A stretch of 64,000 nucleotides of DNA from Ophiura sarsii. Lineage: Eukaryota > Echinodermata > Ophiuroidea > Amphilepidida > Ophiuridae. This document shows, piece after piece, positions 11,140 to 23,600 of the stretch. A program made the translations under genes and the position numbers. Where the stretch lies: assembly GCA_035610835.1 (NCBI GenBank), contig CM069448.1, forward strand, positions 14,508,462-14,572,461. Direction: 5' to 3'. The notes beneath the pieces are model-generated. The model worked only from the letters and a program-made list of their open reading frames with translations, did no database searches and had not been told where the DNA came from. The stretch's first letter is position 1, and each line of letters starts with the position of its first letter.

Positions 11140-11480
11140 TTGCTTAAATAATTACTCAACATCTTACACAACGTTGTTGAAGGAAGTATGCAACCGCTCA
11201 ACAGTTGCGTAAAATTTACCCAACACCGTTGGATAACATGTTTTAACCAACTGTTGAACAATTCCAGTTACTCAGCAGTTGCACAATTTTAATTACACAA
11301 CAGTTGGGTATTATTAATTAACCATTTGTTGGGCATTTTGTGACTGTTGCTTAATTTGTGAATTGTTTTCATTATATATTGAGCATTTTTGTATAGCAAC
11401 TGTTGCTTAATTTATCAAATGTAGCCATATGTTGGTATTTTATTTGTGACAAGTTTTTATTATATATTGAGCATTTTTAT
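11140..11480. repeat. Clustered CAACWGTTG-type words
   Basis: The near-palindromic word CAAC(A/T)GTTG and close variants (CAACGTTGTTG, CAACCGCTCAACAGTTG, CCAACTGTTG, ACAACAGTTGGG, GCAACTGTTGC) recur many times in about 340 bp. TATATTGAGCATTTTT also repeats at about 11379 and 11464. It looks like a degenerate MITE or satellite. Confidence 0.5.
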
Positions 11481-11509
11481 ATAGCAACACGGGGTAGGCA
11501 AATAATGTG

Positions 11510-11607
11510 AATTCTGGGCGATGCAGCAGAGCTACATACATTACTTCCTCCCGGTAGTGAACCGGTAACTTGTAATGGGAATTCTAGGCGATGCAGCAGA
11601 GCTACAT
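11510..11607 (+). repeat. Short direct repeat, about 30 bp, two copies
   Basis: GAATTCTRGGCGATGCAGC followed by AGAGCTACAT occurs at about 11510 and about 11579, 69 bp apart, with one or two differences. Confidence 0.75.
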
Positions 11608-11848
11608 CTCTTATGGTGGGCAGCAGCGTCACAGCAGCGAGGAAAATTGAGTTACTCTATTTCATTATTACGCTTTGTCACTCTTTTAATGATTGATTTG
11701 ATGAAATTCATATCTCTCTTTTTAATGAAGCCGAGTGAAAGCGCTCTAAAAATGAACAAACCATGGATTGGTTTTATTGATTCATTTAAGTCTGTAATCA
11801 TAATAATGTAATCATACGATACCTTTGGTCGCTTTTGATTTGTCACAC

Positions 11849-12170
11849 CATAATAGGTATGCCTCGTGTCTAATTGATAGAAATCTTGAGGATGCGTCAC
11901 CGCCGTCGCGTTGTTCAAGTAACAATTATTGATGTCATCTGATGAGTGTGTGATATAATTAAACGATAGACAGTCGCTTTCTCTGGCACACAGAAAAGCA
12001 CACCCCAACACAGAAACAGTCTCTATGGAATACCAGAATGTATGACCATTTAGTGTTGTACCACGTGATGAAGTGAACATTTCACAGGGGATGATAGACC
12101 CAATGATAGTGTTGATTAAGATGTTTGATATGATTAAGCTGAATAAATACATATGGAAACGTGGTCTCAT
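11849..12170 (-). CDS. Exon 1: signal peptide plus PAN/apple-like domain
   Basis: The ATG at 12170 opens a hydrophobic leader (FSLIISNILINTIIG), a typical secretion signal. A PAN/apple-like module follows, with four spaced cysteines in GCAFLC, ESDCLSFNY and NNCYLNN, ending DTRHTYYG. PAN modules mediate protein or sugar contacts in secreted proteins and often sit next to F5/8C domains in marine invertebrates. Two donors are possible: G|GTGTGA at 11848 (phase 1), or AAG|GTATCG at 11822 (phase 0). Only the first matches the phase of the exon starting at 9583, joining as G|GT (Gly), so I prefer it. The open frame continues to 11652 but loses family features. I infer that the two exons belong to one gene; extra exons between them cannot be excluded. 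Confidence 0.7.
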
Positions 12171-15100
12171 TTGCTGATTTTACCCAAATTACACTCTTAA
12201 GCATGGGGCCGACTTTCATATTTTCTGGTAATTGTACCCATAGCGAGAAATCTGTTGAGTGTGGATACTAGGTCTCGCTTCTTATTTGATAGTAAATACA
12301 TTTCTCTAACCAATTATGTAAACATAATCTAAAATAATAGTGACGTTCTCACGGCAGAGGCTTTTTGCTGCACCTATATTTTACGATTTCTCAATGGCCC
12401 TGATCAAAATATTGTAAGTTTTTGCAGGTATTTTGGCATTGATGGCGCTATAACGTCTTACCGGTAGGTTCTAGTATATAAGTCTCACATGCCATTCTGG
12501 AGATGTTTTTAATAGCTTCAATTTGATATAAAACTCATTATGATTGGTTCTATCGTATTGGCGGCAGAGCATTTGCAAATCAACGGCCAATGGTAGGACC
12601 TGTTTGACCTTCGTCGTCAAACCGGAAGCATACATTTCCAATGTGGGGTATAACTCGTATTGTTCATTCCGATATCATCCAGATTCAATTTCTGACTGAC
12701 TGACTGACTAAGTGTAAATGTTAAACCATTAAAAATGTTATAGTTTCAGATTATAATGAATTATATAAGAATTAATTTTGTCTTGTTCTTTTATACGTTG
12801 AGTTCATTTTCGTATTGCTCAAGTAGGGAACTCCCCCATGCCTAATAATGGTATAGTCCAAGTAATTGATATACGCTGTGTGCACTGACCATTGTATTTG
12901 AGCATACACACTGTACCGCGCGCTGTGTAGCAATTCTTTTATGAGACAATTGGCCTTAAACGTTTCCATATGCTACCGTTGCGCCTCTTGAAGAATGTCC
13001 ATTCGACGTCCATATTGCCAAGGATTGTGACAAAGCTACAATTGCTCCTCCAGTCACACCTTCTATGTTACATTGTTAAGGGTTCTACAACACCCCTGCT
13101 CACACCTCCACTTACATTGTCTTCTATATCAGTGTTGCCAGTTATTAAGCTGTACACATGTGCCCACTTTGGGCTACTTTTTAAAGACTAAGAATTAACA
13201 AAGAAGTGTCATTTACCAACGGTTATGACCATATAATTATATACATACTTCCTATCATGAACAGATATTTGAAGAATTATTTGAACTTGAAAAGTTGGGG
13301 ACAGAAGTTGGGCTTATTCATCTTAAAGTATTAACTAATGCATAAAATTGTGAGTGTTTTTAAAATCCAAATAATTCGATACTGGAAATAAAGGTATTGC
13401 TTTTGATTGCTTTAATACAAATATCTAGGGCATATTTAAGGCATATCTAGGGCGTGTTCATGACCATTGTAAACGTTTGCCACAATCAAATAAAGTAATT
13501 CTATTTTGTCGTGCTGACAATTAAGAGGTCTCATGAATATTGAAGAATGTAATGTGCGTGCCTATTCAGTCTATGTAAGTCTTAAATACATCAATTAGTC
13601 TGCTCGTACGTGACAGAATCACGGATACCAATTTGACCGATTTGCTCGCTGGTAAAACCAATGAAGTATGAACAAAGGAAGTTTCAAATTACTTGAAATG
13701 TCTAACGAGCCGGCTATATACAGAACAAGTTTGTGTAATGTTCAATACAAGCAAACTGTAATGTACTTCATTCAATTTTGATATTTTCCTTCGAGGAAAA
13801 ACAAGGTGCCAATTTGATAAGCCCTGACTATAGTTTAATCAGTTACAAATTGGCGAGGTCGCCTTATAGCAGCAAATGAATACAGAAGGACGCGGGCCCG
13901 CTTCAAGGCAACTAGCGCATTGTGCATCACATGCGTGAAGCTTGCGTAAAACCAATACCGGTGCGTGTGTCCAATACCGCGTGCGTTTGCCCAAAATCAC
14001 GGGCGTACGCTTTGATAACATTAGCGCGCGGAGAAAAACGAATATTTCTTATTAATGTGGAACTAATTATAGTCATCATGCAATTCAGAATGGTACTATG
14101 GTGATAACAAAATAATTTACCAGGTAATACAAACTCTAAAAATATAGTTCTAACTGAAAATATCAAATACAAAATTAAATACAAATGAAACAAAGTGCAA
14201 TTTTCATTTTCGGTTTGGGTTTTAAACACGCAGGATAGTGTGACAGGTATGCGTTTTGGCTGCATTGATCAACTGAATCATCACCGATCCTCATCTTTGT
14301 ATCGACAAGTGAATTGTCGCTTCCATTTAATCCAAAATATATTGCTACACCGAGGCTCATGAGGCTGCGTGTAGAAAAACCAGTTGCTAAACTGAAACAC
14401 TGAATTTTGTTACGGATTTAGACCCACAGCTCTGTTAATATTCATCTCACGTGTAAGAAATTTATTTACAAATTTATGAAATAACAACGTTACGTAGGAG
14501 CTACAGTTTTGACGTTATAAGCATATGTATTAAGTTACTTTTGGTGGACTGTATATCAATGTACACAGATAATGATATTGTCTTGTTTTGAGTCGCTACA
14601 GTAGAATGAATCAGTCGGAAATGACACCTCCTTCGTCCTTCTAGCTCATACGTCGTCTTGGCGATGCCAGCTTGAAAATGAATCCATCATGGTAAAAAGG
14701 ACGGCCACATCGTCTAAATCCCTAAAAGCAATAACAAAACTCTAGAGCACCATCAGGACGTAATAGGGCCACGTTGGGATTTTGCAAAGTAAATGTAGGC
14801 CTATATATTTTAATAATCAACGTCTTTTATTCCACACGTTATATAAAACACAGACATAGCGAGAATATTTATGAATCACATTTTGTTATCACAATTTTAT
14901 TTTTGTTCTTATAATACAGACACTTCACGGGGTCATGTGATGACAACCATCGAAGTACATTCTGTTTTCTTACATAATAACATGTTATACTTGTGTACAA
15001 TTTTTTGAAGACAAACACAAAAGTCATCATAAATATATATTTACATTTATACTTTATGAATATATAATTCCATGTTGGAGATGGTATTTCATGTATACAA

Positions 15101-15283
15101 AGACTTATACGTAAAAGTTATTCAAAGAACACAATCGGATATTTAGCCTCAACGCCTCTCACCTAATTTTCCAAAAAATGTATTAAAAATACCTTAACTC
15201 TTGAATAATGGCCAAACAGACTGTAAGTGTATAAATGCACCACAACCTGTTATACACCAAGTGGTAAATTTGTATTACTAGTG
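12171..15283. other. Upstream flank of the PAN gene; no supported gene
   Basis: Non-coding by inspection. It includes a short CTGA repeat near 12697-12712. An unassigned minus-strand frame at 14175-14360 contains SLGVAIYFGLNGSDNSLV and a lone Cys; it looks faintly exon-like but matches no family I recognise. Part of this stretch (about 13870-13935) belongs to a dispersed repeat. Confidence 0.4.
13870..13935 (-). repeat. Dispersed repeat shared with 37765-37835
   Basis: Read in reverse, CATGTGATGCACAATGCG through CCCGCGTCCTTCTGTATTC matches CATATGATGTACAATGCG through CCCGCGTCCTTCTGTATTC at 37765-37835 and its duplicate at 41780-41850. Only this core is shared. Confidence 0.6.
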
Positions 15284-16085
15284 ATATAAGGCCGCTCTGC
15301 AAGATTAGCACGTAAAGTTGTTACGTATAAGAGACTTGTACGTTAGACTTATACGATAGTTGCCAAAGTCATATTCTTTATTACCGTACATACATTACGT
15401 ACAAGCAACCTTACAAATTGAACTGAGAACAAAGCAAATATGTCTATATTAGTATGAAAACATTTGCATTGGTTTAGTTCAAATAATGCTTGTACGTATG
15501 GTGATGCAAACTTATGCTGGTTCCCTGCACCCTGGATCCCCGGCCCAACTTATCCATAGGTGCAGGTACAGGCTTCTCAATTGCCGGCCGTAACCGTAAG
15601 TTCAACACATTGCATTGTAGCTCTGTTATGGCATAAGGTAAATAACGATCAACACACTGTAGCTGAGATACCGCATCGAACGCTGAATGCATTGTCGCGC
15701 TGCCATAGCTACGGCGCGATGAGGAACTCGCTATGACATGCGTGCATGTGTGTAATGAAGTCCGGCGCTGTGGTTAGCGCAGATACACGTGTAGCCAATT
15801 AGGAAATTGTTATCATTCTAAGCGTGACGCTGGCTTGATCGAATTTATTTGTGGATCTATTTTTTGTCAATCATGAATATGCATGACTTTTATGCCAGCA
15901 AATCAGATTTTAGTGGAAATCGGCGCGTACCTGCATCTATGGATAAGTTGTGTGGAGCCCATTGATGCAGGGAACCAGCATAATGCAAGCTATGACTTTG
16001 TCGACTATCGTATATGTATTAAATAGCATATAAGTTACTTATACGTATGAGCCATACGTACTGATTTTGCAGTGCGGCCTGATAT
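15284..16085. mobile_element. Foldback MITE, about 800 bp, family 1 (ATAAGGCCGC..CTGCAA ends)
   Basis: Imperfect terminal inverted repeats of about 90 bp run from AAGGCCGCTCTGCAA through ACTTATACGATAG to CAAAGTCAT, and back on the right side to GCAGTGCGGCCT. A second inverted pair lies inside (ATGCTGGTTCCCTGCA at about 15514 and TGCAGGGAACCAGCAT at about 15965), so almost the whole unit can fold. There is no transposase. Related shorter copies lie at 46065-46472 and 50325-50655. Confidence 0.7.
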
Positions 16086-16787
16086 TGCACGGAAATGGCC
16101 GAGAACCGTTTCTATGGTAAAATTGAAGGAGTATACAAGTTTATTCGAAGTGAAATCGTGACATTAGGTCAAATCCAATAACATACCGTGGACACACCCT
16201 TAATTTGGAGTTGGGTTTTATGATTGTGGGCTTGTCCTTATCAAGAAAAGACTATTAAGCGTGATATCAGATTGCGCGCCTTTAAATATATAAAATGGAA
16301 TAATATGCGATACACATGCCAAATTGGCCGTCATCACCATAAGAAATTATCACCATCATTGTAATTGTTGTCATTATTATCGAAAGTATAGGTGCGTGTA
16401 CGGAGTGTGGCACTTTATCTTTTCCTTCGTCCTAATCGTCTATATTTCAACAACCATCATTAACGTCAATACCGTTTCAAATTCAACATCCTTTTGCTCC
16501 CTGAAATAAACCAGAATATGATACATAAACAAACATTGTTTTTTTGTATCATGATTTTTATTAAGACCTTATGCCTCTAAGTCACAGAAATACTTAAACA
16601 TTTAAAACGGCCCGTGCTTTATTATCAATACAACCTGTGTAATAATCGTCGTTATATCAAAAATGTGACACCATTGTAAAATTGGGCATACGTACGTGGA
16701 CGTATAACAGGTGACAAATACACACGTACATTATACATACACTCAACGTATGTGTATGTACATGGGCCACGTTACGTGCGTCCGTCC

Positions 16788-17085
16788 ATGGCACAATTAT
16801 TGATATTACTCAATGTTCACTTGATTTCTTGGTCAATTAGTAGGCCTATACCCATCTTATAGGATATTTTCTCTGAAATTTAGATTTTACATTTATATTC
16901 ATTATAGGAAGTTTTCAATATTGTAATCGATAATCGATAATGAATGATTGATAGTTGAAATTTGAATGTATTTGTTTAATTTCTCGTAAAATGTTTTACA
17001 ATAAAAATTATGTAGGCCTAAGTGCTAGTTTTTACAACAAACATGTGCTTTTAGAGTAATATCAACAATTGTGCCACGGACGTAC
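16788..17085. repeat. Inverted repeat pair, about 30-bp arms
   Basis: CATGGCACAATTATTGATAT on the left is mirrored by ATATCAACAATTGTGCCACGG on the right, enclosing about 240 bp of AT-rich sequence. The surrounding sequence is rich in ACGTAC words. It is possibly a small MITE. Confidence 0.5.
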
Positions 17086-17235
17086 GCACTTAACGGTGGC
17101 CCCAAAACGGAATGATCTCTTATATTGTCCCATTTCAAGAAAAATCAACTTCCCAAAAGTATACAAATGTTGTCAAAATATAAGGGCACATTATACAAAA
17201 CCAAGATTACCTTGACGTTAACAGAGTTAACAATA

Positions 17236-17366
17236 ATCAAATTACTGGACTTACTTTTTGAGAGTACTACGTTGCGTCCCAGCACTGTTGGACTTCCAAG
17301 GGACTGACCCGGCAAATTCCAAGGGTGTTGGACACAACGTAACCCTTTAAAGTCCAGTAATTTGAT
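17236..17366. mobile_element. Small MITE-like inverted repeat (131 bp)
   Basis: The ends ATCAAATTACTGGACTT and AAGTCCAGTAATTTGAT are near-perfect inverted repeats. The inner GTTGCGTCC..GGACACAACG continues the pairing. There is no coding content. Confidence 0.65.
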
Positions 17367-20300
17367 TTATTTGTTACTATTTTTACTGGATAAATGAGAA
17401 TATTCATATCGTAAAAGTCCAGCGCATGGCCGAGCGTATTGATATCGCTGCTCCGCTTTGTATGTGTCCCTACTTTATCTTAAGCAACGAGAATGTTCCA
17501 AACAATCATTTTATTGCCTACGTCTCAAACCATTTTTTACACAATATTATACAAATATTCTCGATATAAAATATACAAATAATAAATTATTTATACAAAA
17601 TTAGAATGTATGCAATTAAGTGGAAAGAGGGGTAATGGCAAAGCAGTGTACAGGAGAACGGAACTGCGGTCAGCTAATCACCTTTACTTCCACAACCAAA
17701 CGGACGCAAGATAGTTTGGACCCCTTACATCATATCTGAAATTCTAACTGTTGTTTTTACGTGATCCGTGCGCGGATACATCACTCCGTCGTCATTGGTT
17801 TGTCAGCACTTTTATTTAGACGCCATTTTGGTATCACGTATTGCTGTCTTAAATACTAATAAGCACTAACGATGAGAGCCAAATTCATATGGATTAACAT
17901 CAACAGGTGCAATTAGCTGTCATCATTTCGACAACTAACTTCCTCAGGTATTTTCATTATATGCATCAATTTGACTAATTGGGTATTATTATGATCTTGC
18001 CACTAATTATTGAAATTATTAAACCTAGTGAACGATATCCGATCCAGTGGGGTTTCTTTACTTTCTCAGTAAGCTATTAAGGTTTATCTGCATGATGTAA
18101 GGCTGATGATCAAAGAAGATGTCTTGCGCAGTCTCCAGCATGCTTCACACCAGTGCAGTGCCTACGGGGTCCCCAAGCAAACAGTGCAACCACACGCGTT
18201 AAGGGCAGTGTAAACCCGGCACATGTTTCAAAAACTTGATTCCATATTTCTCGATTATTTTATACTTTTATATGTATTCTATTTTAACCATCATAAGTTA
18301 CTAATCGGAAGCGATCACTTCCCTTTCTTTTAGGTGATTTAATTTTTTTGTTCTGGTAAGTTTGAGTCAGGAAAAGGCGCATGGTCATTTCCTTTCTAGA
18401 AATGTGTACTTTTATATACTTTTATTCAATATTGTCAAACTTAGAAGCAAAAATCGATCATCAAAATAAAAGGGTTGACACTTCCCTTAAAGTAATTAAC
18501 AACTTCAGGTCGTCAGACTTCCACCCTACATAACACATGTACAGGGTGAGTAAAAAAACCCTGCAATAGTGGAAAGAAGCCATCTTGTTTTAAAAACTAA
18601 GTTGAAGTTTTAATTTTTACTTATATGTTACTAAATTTGTGTGAAAAAATGAAGTCAATATCATTTTCCGTTTGCCTTTGATGAACCTTTTGAACCAGTG
18701 CAACCATTTCACACGTTTGTCCACGAGATACCCAAAATATGCATCAGATCGCAAAATGTGTCTCTCTGTCAAATTTGGAAACTTGAGTTCATTTGTGATG
18801 TTATTGGAATTTGATGCATCCTTTCGTGTTAACATGTGAGTATCAAACACTGAACTCCTGTTCCACAATCCATAAACATAAAACAAAGCGGATCATTCTT
18901 GAATACTGATTGGTCGATCGGTGACATAACATGTCGATAAAGCTCCAATCAACATGCAGCGTGACACGTGACACACATTCCACGCTTCTGGTCTAACGAG
19001 CCTCATAAACATCCGTGTAGCACCATGATACAATAACAAGGTATACATCATTTACAATCAGTATTATGTACAGGTGAGTTCATGGAATGTAATGTAACAA
19101 TAAATTATGTTGTGTATACAATAATGTGAACAATGTTGATACAAATGGGATACCCATACGAAAATACTTCGACATAGTATATAATCAAGGATTTTCTAAA
19201 GATGAAAGTGGTCCGAGGCACGGAAACGCACATGCGCAGTTGGACCACACTTATCGGATCAAATTGGCAGATAAACAAGCCGTCACTTTTTATAAACAGT
19301 TCAATACTTTCTTTTCCCACGGTGTAATGAGTATTCATTGTGTTTCATTCATATTTTATTCATCACGGTTGACTAACAATATACATGCGTTATTTACTTT
19401 ACTTTGGGTAATTCAAAATTACAAATAACTTCCAAGTCATTTAACACTTTCCAAACGGCAGTAGGTTGCAGACGACAATTCCAAAATTTCCCAAAATGTT
19501 TCAAAATTGTTGAATACAATAAGTACTAACATGTCTTGGTTCAGTAATCCTTGATATAGACTTTGAAATGTGAAAAGTGTCAGAAACATCGTTTTTGTAT
19601 GGTAAAACGAATAGCCGCGTGGAAAGAGTTAAACACCTCAGATAATTATGAATTGTTTACACATTATCACTTTACCTTCGACTCATTATCACACATAATA
19701 TTTGACGTGTCAACCATTTTGTCACTACACAGCCTTCTCGTAAATAATCACAAATGTCACTTTCAACTTGTACCCATTAAATATACTTTTGCACACGTAA
19801 TGGTACATGTATGTTCTATTACTATAACAAAGAGTAAATTCATAGACTTTGGCCGCAGTTCCATTTAAGTAAAGGTAATATGTTTCCAATTAAGGTGAAG
19901 GCAGTGATTTGAAAGGTTAATCTGATCATTGACACATTATGGTTCTATGCCCGTCTTTTAAGACCAGAACCAGAATAATGACACTGATCTCTCATCGCAC
20001 CTTCGTCCGTTTTCTTTCTAATTTGATTCTCGTTTATACAAGAAGAATTCTAAAAAGAAATGATGATCAGTATGTATGATCAATATGTGCCAACCGAACG
20101 GCCAATATTTATGAATCTACTATAAAATCCATTATGGATCAATATTGGTTTAATGTTTACAAATATTTTAGGCAAAAATAATATGTACAGTATCCAATGG
20201 AATTATCCTAAATACGAAGTATACAGGTGAAGAACATAATGTAAATCGTATGCAAAAGTTTATCATACACAAATATAAAATATACATTATTTATGTTACA

Positions 20301-21214
20301 TTTACAAAACATTCCTACGTAGAATGTTCACATACTGTGAAACCATACTCAGTGGACGACGTCTTTTATATACTTTTGTAATTACAATTTGTACAAATAT
20401 ACAGTGTCCCTTGTTCAAGCAATAAAATAAAATAAGAATTTCCCGAAAAAGCCAAACGCAGCCGCGATACAACTGAAACACCCGGAGACCCAGGTCGTAT
20501 CGGCTTTCTGTCGTAGAAGATGATTTGGATCTCGGAACGACTATGTGTGGTGAGTTATTGGGGCGGAGGAAATTAGGTCTAACACTTACTGCACTCAAGT
20601 AGCATTTGATCAATCTAGAGGTACTTAATACTATTTGACTGGAATTGAGTTGAATCTCTGCATTGATAATCATTCACTTCTCACTTGTAACGGCTGCAGA
20701 ATTATGCGTCACCGATTGCCGGCCATCTTGGATGGGCGCAGTAAGTAAGTGTTAAGGGCAAAAGCTAACATTGCTAATAAACACATGCTAAAAGGAAGAT
20801 CATATCAGGGAGAGATTAACTAAAAGTGTACGTTAAATATTAAAACAAGGAATGTAAACGTGGAGTTTGCTGAAGAGATCAGAGTCTGATATTCGTTCGT
20901 CAGTGGCTGCATCGTAAGCATCTTCTTTTAGAAAAGATTTGTTGGTCGACTTTCTTTTCAACCCATACAGGGTGTGGCGACAGCAAAACTTCAAGACACG
21001 CTGTATACAACATTCATTGTGTGATATCGTGTTGGTGCCTGTCAATCAAATTTTTGATCGTCGCATCGTGTCCGCGTGTATACATCATGTACATAAGCAC
21101 GACACATGCTGTTGCATTGTCCATGTGCACTATCGGAAGATGATGACATCCTCACGAACTACCGAAACGCGCAACACTATTAGTCTGTCTTGTAAGTGAT
21201 CCTTGTGTACAACC
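17367..21214. other. Non-coding region downstream of the synaptotagmin gene
   Basis: No exon recognised. It includes a single mariner-type end (ACAGGGTGAGTAAAAAAACC, 18541) without a visible partner. Two open frames (18617-18886 and 20302-20673, minus) have no recognisable domains. The part next to 21215 is presumably the synaptotagmin 3' UTR, but I could not place a poly(A) site. Confidence 0.4.
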
Positions 21215-21419
21215 TCAATCGCCTGATTGACTCGGCGTCATGCATCCCTTCATAGATGACATAGACGCAAGTTGTAAAGTAGGCGTAGATTCCTGCAAAA
21301 CGTACCAATGAGCTATTTGTTTCCTGGGCGATGTCATCATTTCTACCCAGTGCTCTTTGCCAGGGCCTTCGACATCTTGCCCAACCTCACACACGCCTAT
21401 GAGTTCACTGTGGCCAACC
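21215..21419 (-). CDS. Synaptotagmin, terminal exon (end of C2B domain)
   Basis: The exon starts at 21419 after the acceptor TTATGATTTTCAG and ends with its own stop codon at 21215 (67 residues). It encodes [13 protein letters not shown], then [20 protein letters not shown], the C-terminal strands and WHxL-type end of a C2B domain (here HWYVL), plus a Ser/Thr-rich tail. It joins in frame to the exon at 22562-22733 (TG|G makes Trp). Synaptotagmins are membrane-anchored calcium sensors for vesicle exocytosis. The GHSE-IGVC wording is closest to the Syt3/6/9/10 group from memory of the family; the exact paralogue is unsure. Confidence 0.92.
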
Positions 21420-22561
21420 CTGAAAATCATAAGCCAAAAAAAGGAAGAAAAAAGAGGTCAGTAATAATATATCATTTGTTAGAGGATTTGTTTTGTCACA
21501 GAGATTACCTAAATATGCATTTCAAAAGTCGAAAGAATGCACTGAATCGAATGAAGTTCAACCACAATTTGAAGCAGAATGGAATCGTTAAGATATCGGA
21601 ATGATTGTGCACGATTTCTCGTCTAAAATATTGCGATCCAAGAAGAAGGAATATTTATGAAATGCATGTTTGATGTTTTGTACTTGAAGTCAAATTGTAT
21701 CATTGCAATGTAGCGTCGTGCTGAAAATGTGCACGGCATAATATGAGTAAGGTGAGTGGAAATACCAGGTACAGTACTACAACGAATAACTTTGCAACAG
21801 GTATTAAGGCGTAACATTTAGTTAAATTGTAACTGTCACATCTTTTAAGAAGCACGTCATGTGATGCGCTAGTTCACCCCAACACATTTGAATGCTAATT
21901 GAAAGCACAAAAAGGTCGCTGATGTTGATTTGCATATTTAAGATCATGGAACTACGTGGCTTATATATCATTTATAGAAATCACAACTGATATCCTATCA
22001 TCGTGACGTGACTGCATAAAAAACGTACATCAAGTTACACATGGGACGTGTAACAATTTATAATTTCGTTACGGCTCAAACTATTCAATACCACTGAAAC
22101 AGCCTCAGCAGTAAAAGAAACAATACAGCGCCCTCTGTTGAGTGCTTCTATGCTACGGAGATACTCAACAAGCAATGTCAATAAGTGTATTGACTCGATG
22201 CCAATGAGGACTTTGATACACATGTGTGGCGTGCTTGCAGATAAGTAAATGCTATTTCATACAAGGTGCCGGTTAAATTTGGAGATGGAGTGGTATTTGT
22301 ATTAAAGGAAGATATCACGTTCATATAAAAATACAGAAAATTAAAGACGATGTACTTGCATGAATGGGTTTTCAACAATAGCTGAATCGAAAAAGGTATT
22401 TTTACAGCATTAATAGGAAAGAAACGTTACAAGTGTCTGTGTATCACGCAAAAGAAAGCTTGTGTTGGGTTCTCGCTGAAATCGCATACTTAGAATGATA
22501 TATACCTTACAATAAGAGTCCCACCTCCTGTCCCAGAGTTTGTATTCTAATTTATTCTTAC

Positions 22562-22733
22562 CAGTCATAATCTACTACGGCTATAACTAACGACATAGTG
22601 TCCATACTTTCTGGTACAACGTCAAACACCATAGCCTCGTTGTAAACGGGATTTAACGTGTTTTTCTTCACTGTTGTTTTTTTCTTCTTCAGTCTCTTCC
22701 CCTGGCTCACTAATGACACTTTAACGTACGGAT
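22562..22733 (-). CDS. Synaptotagmin, C2B middle exon
   Basis: 172 bp with acceptor TATTTCCCAACAG before 22733 and donor GTAAGA after 22562. It encodes DPYVKVSL, the polybasic strand [40 protein letters not shown] and VDYDW. The polybasic patch is where C2B domains bind acidic lipids, SNAREs and AP-2. The acidic residues of VDYD are two of the calcium ligands. Start phase 1 and end phase 2 match the flanking exons exactly. All of this is visible directly in the sequence. Confidence 0.95.
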
Positions 22734-23580
22734 CTGTTGGGAAATATACAGAAACGAGAAAGTTTGAAATTTTTATTTTATTCCATGTGATGAATATCTC
22801 TGGAAAATGAAGCAATTAAGATGTTTAGTGTGACTTTGTCTACGTCATTAACATCAAAACATTTTGATGCAATATAAATGCACATACGATTATGAGTACG
22901 TGAATACGTGATGAATTGATACGAAACGTAGGTAAAGTGTTGTCTGCAATCTGCAATAGGCAAAAAGCAGACTAGCGCCCTCATCGTTGGCTATTGTGCT
23001 AACAACACACCATATTTCTACCGTCGAAAAAGTTCTCATGGATTTCACAGGGGTAGGTCTAAGCCAGAAATACTCTGGTTGCATTAAGAAACGACGGAAT
23101 TAGTCTATTTTGCCTGGAGTTTAGAGGTAAGCGTTAAGGTTAATATGGTTAGAATTAGGGTTACTAGGCTTGGGATTTCGGAATTAGCTGATTGCTGTGT
23201 TTGTATGTAGACTTTTTTCAAAATAAATATCATTACTCTGTTGTTATAACTAGGCCTTACAATACATTTAGTTTAAAAAGATCCATTGTGATGTGGGGCT
23301 CCTGTTGGATCGTCAAAAGTACATACCGGTTGTTTTTTGAGGCAACAAAATTAAGGAATCTTTAAATGTTTTTAACGAATATCATTTAATCAACTATAAT
23401 GCAAAATAGCACTGTCATAATCAATACGTGGTACATATCGTTTATTTACCCATTGGCAACATTATTCGGCATACAAAACGGCGTGTAAACATTGGAGTCT
23501 ACACCGATTTATATACTACATACATGTATATATGATTATACGGGCAGACGGTAATTTCATTCCATACCTTTGGGGTGATG

Positions 23581-23600
23581 TATATATATATATATATATA
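23581..23600. repeat. TA microsatellite
   Basis: Ten perfect TA units, next to a G-rich stretch at about 23690-23790 (GGTGGGGGTG) that gives a spurious short frame. Confidence 0.95.

Larger units (their letters stand above)
9584..11848 (-). other. Intron between the PAN and mucin/F5/8C exons
   Basis: About 2.3 kb, GT..AG bounded, phase 1 at both ends. It holds an ATT microsatellite (about 9745-9765), a 17-base A run (9785-9801), a tRNA-like SINE (10944-11016) and a block of CAACWGTTG-type words (about 11140-11480). No further exon was recognised. Confidence 0.55.

Noticed and set aside
14175..14360. Exon-like minus-strand frame with SLGVAIYFGLNGSDNS
   Set aside because: It matches no family I can name and has no convincing acceptor/donor pair. 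It could be an old exon, but support is too weak.
18617..18886. 89-codon minus-strand frame near a mariner-type end (ACAGGGTGAGT)
   Set aside because: It has no recognisable motif and the matching second element end was not found, so neither a gene nor a bounded element can be claimed.
20302..20673. 123-codon minus-strand frame downstream of the synaptotagmin stop
   Set aside because: It has no domain, signal or splice evidence and probably lies in or beyond the 3' UTR.
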